Positions 59,480 to 64,000 of a stretch of DNA of 64,000 bases are shown piece after piece (position 1 is the first letter of the stretch; each line of letters starts with the position of its first letter). The notes under the pieces were generated by a model, which worked only from the letters and a program-made list of their open reading frames with translations, did no database searches and was not told the origin of the DNA. Source of the stretch: Ligustrum vulgare. Taxonomy: Eukaryota; Streptophyta; Magnoliopsida; Lamiales; Oleaceae. Both the position numbers and the translations under genes were made by a program. Where the stretch lies: the NCBI GenBank assembly GCA_963555705.1, contig OY743177.1:51722596-51786595 (forward strand). The letters are read 5' to 3'.

Positions 59480-59800
59480 GTTATGCTATCTGTACAGATG
59501 ATTTGTACAAGGAGCATGACAGATGAATGCAAGACATACATCTCTCAACTTACTTGTACAAATCATTTGTACATGTACTTTTTTCCTACATAAATTTCCT
59601 AATGATTAATAATTTGAAAACGCATATATTTTGTCAATTTACCTGTACAAATCACCTGGAATACAAATCATTTGTACATGTAGTTTTTTCCGTACATATA
59701 TTTCCTAATGATTAATAATTTGAAAACGCATGTATTTTGTCAATTTACCTGTACAAATCACCTGGTAGGTTTTTCTGTACATAAATTCCCTAATTTTGAA
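59480..59800. repeat. Tandem repeat of about 105 bases with GTACAAATCA motifs
   Basis: TTCCTAATGATTAATAATTTGAAAACGCAT...CCTGTACAAATCACCTGG occurs at about 59596-59662 and 59701-59766. TTGTACA/TGTACAA motifs recur throughout (59489, 59499, 59559, 59571, 59641, 59671, 59750). Confidence 0.8.
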
Positions 59801-59859
59801 TATCCTAATGATGTCTAATTTGAATATTTTGAATATCCTAATGATTATAATAAGCTCTG

Positions 59860-60342
59860 TTTTTTAAATATTTTTTACTTTAAAAACAAAGAATGTAATA
59901 TTTTTTATGCAAAAGATGTTGAAATGTGGAGAGAAAATATATGTGTGGTTAAAAAGTGATTTGGGAAAATATATTGTTTAAAAACATGTTTTAAATAATT
60001 TTCCAAACAACCCCTAAAGCCTCCGTTTGGTAACACTGTAGTGTTTTATAAACTAGTTTATTTATAATTTTGTGATAAAATGTGTGGTTGAAAAGTGGAG
60101 AAAGAAATGTTTGTAGTTCTCAAAAATTGTGTGGCTTATAAACTGTTTATAATGCTGCCGTTGAATAGAGACTTAGCTTGTGTTCGTTAATAGTAAAGAA
60201 ACTGTTTATAAACCAATTTATAAACTATAAAATTTCTCAAAATCATATTTTAACCACACATTTTCTTGCCCAACTTTTCAACAACACATTTTACCGTAGG
60301 AAATACAATAATATGGCAGCTCAAAGCCGCTGAATAGTCATA
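59860..60342. repeat. Three clustered members of the dispersed 130-base repeat
   Basis: Copies at about 59870-60010, 60020-60150 and 60165-60300, in both orientations. Each shows the AACCAC(A)CATTTTCT..CAACTTTTCAACCACA or the complementary GTGTGGTTGAAAAGTGGAG core with flanking TTATAAA. Confidence 0.7.
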
Positions 60343-63300
60343 TTTAAAGGTGCCAAATGGGCCGAGTCGCCCGTCGACTTGTGAAAACACGAGCTGAGGG
60401 CGGCTTGGCTCGCCATTTTGGCGAGCGAATACACGAGCCAATCACACTCATGAAACCACGAGTAAAGCATGGGCTCGGCTCGTTGCAATGAGCCTGGCGA
60501 GCTGGTAAGCTCGTCGGCTCGTAAAAAAATAATAAAAAAATAAAAAATTTTGGAATGTGACCGTTGGGGTTGGGGGGAGGGGGTTCCAATGGTCACAATT
60601 AAAGTTGTGTGGCCATTTTTCAACAGTTACACAACTTTTATTTAGTCTGTTGGGGACGGTCTAAACATTTTTTCCCTCATTTTCTACCTATAAATACTAC
60701 CTAATTCAACTTCAATTTCACACCAAAAATCTATCAACTCTTCTAGCTATGCTCTTGCTCTACAATTATAGAATTTATACTTCAATCTCTCCAATTTCCA
60801 TTACATAAGTTTACATTTCATTTCAATCTCTCAATTTTTTATTATATCTACATTTCAATTTTAGAACTCATTCTAACCATTTATACACATTTCATTTTCA
60901 ATATTTTTTTGACCTATACTACATTTCAATTCTTATAACAACTCTACAAGTTCCCTTCTATTTCAACATATGAAAGAATGGATCTCGGACAAAGATTTAT
61001 TGAAGAATTGTTCGATGTTGAACTTGTAGTTGGAAGGCATGACTCAAAACCACAATCTTAATTCAACGATAAATTTTCCGATCTCAACGACATTTCAATT
61101 CTAGAAAACATTGATGATGCAGGTAATCATCAAATCGATTTAGATGATACTGAAGAAGATGTTGATGTTCAAATATTAGAAAATAATCCTGACGTTCCTA
61201 ATGCAAGAGGGAAGCGAAAAGCTGAAAAAGACAAGAAAGCTACAAAGTATTGGGAACATTTTCAATTGATATCAGCTAGGAAAACAACTGAAAAAATACA
61301 AGAGTTCAAAATAGTGTGCAAATATTGTGCACAACACTTAGCATGGCAAAATGGTATAGGTACTACATACCTCAGTCGTCACTTTCGCAAGTGCGTGAAC
61401 ATATATGGGTTCGTTGAATCAAATCAAAGTCAATTGCAATTTGGTTTATCCGCCAGTGGTTCTAATGATGCATCTACACTTTCAACGTGGATGTATTTTG
61501 AAGAAAATTATCGAACTAGAATGGTTCAATTCGTTCTGGGGCCGGAGTTGCAACTAAACATAATGGACAACGAATACTTTGTTACTTAAATCAAACATTA
61601 TCTTCAACTCAGGATTATTGGTATTGGTAGAAAAACTCTTCGTTCTAACACTATAGAACATTTTCTTAAACCTAAGAATAAATTATTAGTCGATTTACGG
61701 AAATATGGTGGTGTTATATCTTTTACTTCCGATCTTTGGGAAGCTATTAATAAAAAAGGTTACATAGCTGCAACTGCACATTACATTGATCCCCTTTAGA
61801 TTATGCGTTATAAAAATTATTGCTTTTAAAATTATAGAATTTCCTCATAATGCAGCCAACATATTTAATGTTATACTACCAATTGTTAAACAATACGGTT
61901 GCAAAAGTAAAATGCAACCATTTACTTTCGATGTTAGATATGTTTGTCATATTTTAGATTTAATTGTTTAAGATGGAATGAAACATATTAAAGACCAAGT
62001 GGATAGAATTAGAGATGCATTAGTGTACTTATATCACTAAGTAGAAAACAATACTTTGAAGAGTTATGTTCACAATGCAGCAAAGATGCTAAGAAATTTA
62101 GCACTGACATAAGTCATAGGTGGAACTCTACATATTTGTTACTTATATCATGTGAAAATTTAAACACATAATAACCGAGTATTATAATAGTAGAACACCT
62201 AGAAATGAAAATGATTCTGCATTAATAGAAGAGGATTGTGAAATTACTTTTAAAGTCAAAAGATTTTTTGTAAGTTTTTACGATTCAACCAACATATTTT
62301 CTGGGGTATATTACCCAACTAATTTAAGAATTCTTAAACGTCTTTATATTATTTCAAGAACTTTTTATAGATATAGAGATGAATCTATTTTTGTTAATAT
62401 GATAATTTCTATAGAAATAAAATTTAGAAAATATTGAGAAGATTTACCTATGTTATTTTCTTTAACGTGTGTAATGAACCCATGTTACAATTTAAAAGGT
62501 ACAAAACTTCTTGTTTCAAAAATAAGTCTTGAGTTGATTTTGGATACCCCTATCACTTATAATAATTTAGAAAGTACGTTAGTAACTATGTATAACTCAT
62601 ATGCAGCATGATTAGGAACTAATATTAGACATGCACCATCATGTGTCACTACACTTAAAGACGATGGAGTAGAATTATTAGATTTAATGGAAAAAATTAG
62701 ATATACACAAGGAACTTCTTCATACGATATATGTCCCCTAGTTGTCATAACAAATCTGGTCCACTTGTAATACATGAAGAATTAAAAAATTATTTTAAAT
62801 AAGAATTACTTAGGAATGTAGAGCCTCTTGATTCTTTAGAATTTGATTTACTTAGATTTTGGTGAACAAACAAACGGAGATATCCAATTATTTCTGCTAT
62901 AGCAAAGATCTACTAATACCACCAGTTAGCACGACAGTTTCAGAGTCTGCTTTTATTGCTGGTAAAAGGGTCTTGTCAAAAGTAAGGAGCCGACTCAAAG
63001 AAAATATTTTGGAAGCATTGATGTTTGTGAAAGATTGACAGGACACTCATTTTCACATACAAAAATAAGTATGCCGAAATTGCATGCAGTTAGTTAAATG
63101 GTATTTAGCTTTAAATTTTAAATTTCTTTACATAAATACTATTTTGATTTCAAAACAAAAATTGTACACGTAACAAGTTATTCGTTTACAATTTTAACTC
63201 CACCTACTAAAAAATTCAATTATTGAAGTCAGTAACTGATCACAAACCCCAAAAAAAGAGGAGGTTTTAAATTTTTAAACTTTTAAATTCTAATCTAGTT

Positions 63301-63656
63301 ACTCAATTCTAATTTTTATCTTATCGAATTATAATTGGAGATTTGAACTTATAATTCATTCATTCACTACTTTTACATTACTTATTAATTTATTACACAA
63401 GTTCACAACTAATTATAAATTTTTATATAATATATCATTATATAATTAATTTATATTCAAGTATTTAACTAAAACAAAAAACGGAAAAAAAGGAAAAGCG
63501 ACGAGCCACGAGCGACGAGCCAAAGCTAAACTCAGTTCGGCCCACGAGCCACGAGCTCGTAGGCCAAGTCGAGCTTGGCCCTTGTCAAACGAGCCGACTT
63601 ATGACACGATCACATGGCTCTTCTCGTCCTTTGACGAGTCAAGTCATTGTCAGCAC
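60343..63656 (+). mobile_element. hAT DNA transposon, decayed
   Basis: TAGTCATA at 60335-60342 and 63657-63664 is a candidate 8-base target duplication; the match extends as TAGTCATAT(T/C)TAAA. Both subterminal regions are GC-rich and full of GAGCC/GGCTCG repeats (60355-60530, 63500-63640). The termini GGTGCCAAATGG and (- strand) GTGCTGACAATG are only imperfectly inverted, so the exact ends are uncertain. The interior holds a BED-finger hAT transposase remnant. Confidence 0.8.
60978..63049 (+). pseudogene. hAT transposase (BED zinc finger, hAT C-terminal dimerisation domain), many stops
   Basis: It starts at ATG 60978 (MDLGQRFIEELF). The BED-type finger follows in the open stretch 61266-61589 and just before it (KYWEHFQLIS, CKYCAQHL, TYLSRHFRKC). 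The catalytic-domain remnant YGGVISFTSDLWEAINKKGYIAATAHYID lies at about 61705-61798 and ends in a stop. Further fragments run to 62800. The C-terminal dimerisation domain is seen as TTVSESAFIAGKRVLSKVRSRLKENILEALMFVKD at about 62930-63040. At least six stops and several frame changes make it inactive. Confidence 0.85.
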
Positions 63657-64000
63657 TAGTCATATCTAAATATTGTAATGATTACGTTACAAATTAGAGA
63701 ATCTATATTTGCTAAAATATTCTTGTTTAAAAACATTTTTTATAATTTTAGAGACAAAATATATGGTTGAAAAGTGAAAATAAATATGTGATTAAAAAGT
63801 GATTTGATGAATTATATTGTTTATAAATATTTTTTAAAATATTTTACCAAACAAAAACTTATAAATGAGTAATAATTTTGAGCCTAAAACAGTGAACAAG
63901 CGGTGAATTGCCATTATTTGATGATGACAAGACAATTTTAGCCTTTGTTTGGAAAATTGAAAAAAAAAAATGTTTTTTAAAAATATAATTTTTTAAATTA
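63657..64000. other. Flank of the hAT element with a dispersed repeat
   Basis: One member of the 130-base repeat family lies at about 63715-63860. No gene is seen to the window end. Confidence 0.5.

Overview
The window is plant nuclear DNA, from a eudicot and probably an asterid (the lineage is inferred from overall character only). The evidence is a CC-NBS-LRR resistance gene, a LOG-type cytokinin-activating enzyme, Ty3/gypsy and Ty1/copia retrotransposons with plant tRNA primer sites, and CACTA, hAT and Helitron transposons in AT-rich DNA. Almost everything is transposon. The one host gene in its native context is a broken resistance gene.

Layout. 1-6095: a Ty3/gypsy element (A, + strand, left LTR cut by the window edge) inserted in an LTR of a second element. 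6096-12349: that second element (B, - strand, Athila/Tat-like, tRNA-Asp primer site, gag remnant, no pol). 12350-about 18637: a chromovirus (C, - strand, Del/Tekay-like) inserted in B's other LTR and cut off in its gag. 18638-20048: gene-poor DNA. 20049-23513 plus 42262-42476: one CNL resistance gene on the - strand, split by an 18.7-kb nested insertion and also carrying an in-frame stop. 23514-42261: a gag-only copia element (D) in the resistance gene, with target duplication TAAGC. 25891-42117: inside D's 3' LTR lies a tandem array (E) of three 3,169-bp LTRs and two 3,360-bp internal regions, with target duplication GAGGG. 42477-48514: AT-rich DNA with small repeats and a Helitron. 48515-51363: a CACTA element with a foldback end. 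51364-55800: AT-rich DNA with a second Helitron. 55800-59460: relics of two gypsy elements. 60343-63656: a decayed hAT element.

The most interesting object is array E. Its internal regions hold no recognisable gag or pol. Each instead carries two intact intronless ORFs, antisense to the element. One encodes a 183-residue basic protein with a four-cysteine cluster, which resembles the nucleic-acid-binding cysteine-rich proteins of carlavirus-type plant RNA viruses. The other encodes a complete 217-residue LOG (cytokinin riboside 5'-monophosphate phosphoribohydrolase). Each ORF has its own TTTAAATAG box, and the LOG is followed by three hairpin-like repeats and an AATAAA. This looks like a mobile cytokinin-activation cassette. 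The two copies appear identical, so the amplification is recent, or an assembly duplication that must be excluded.

Relative ages can be read from the nesting: resistance gene, then copia D, then array E; and element B, then A and C independently. Sequence comparisons were made by eye, and percentages are approximate.
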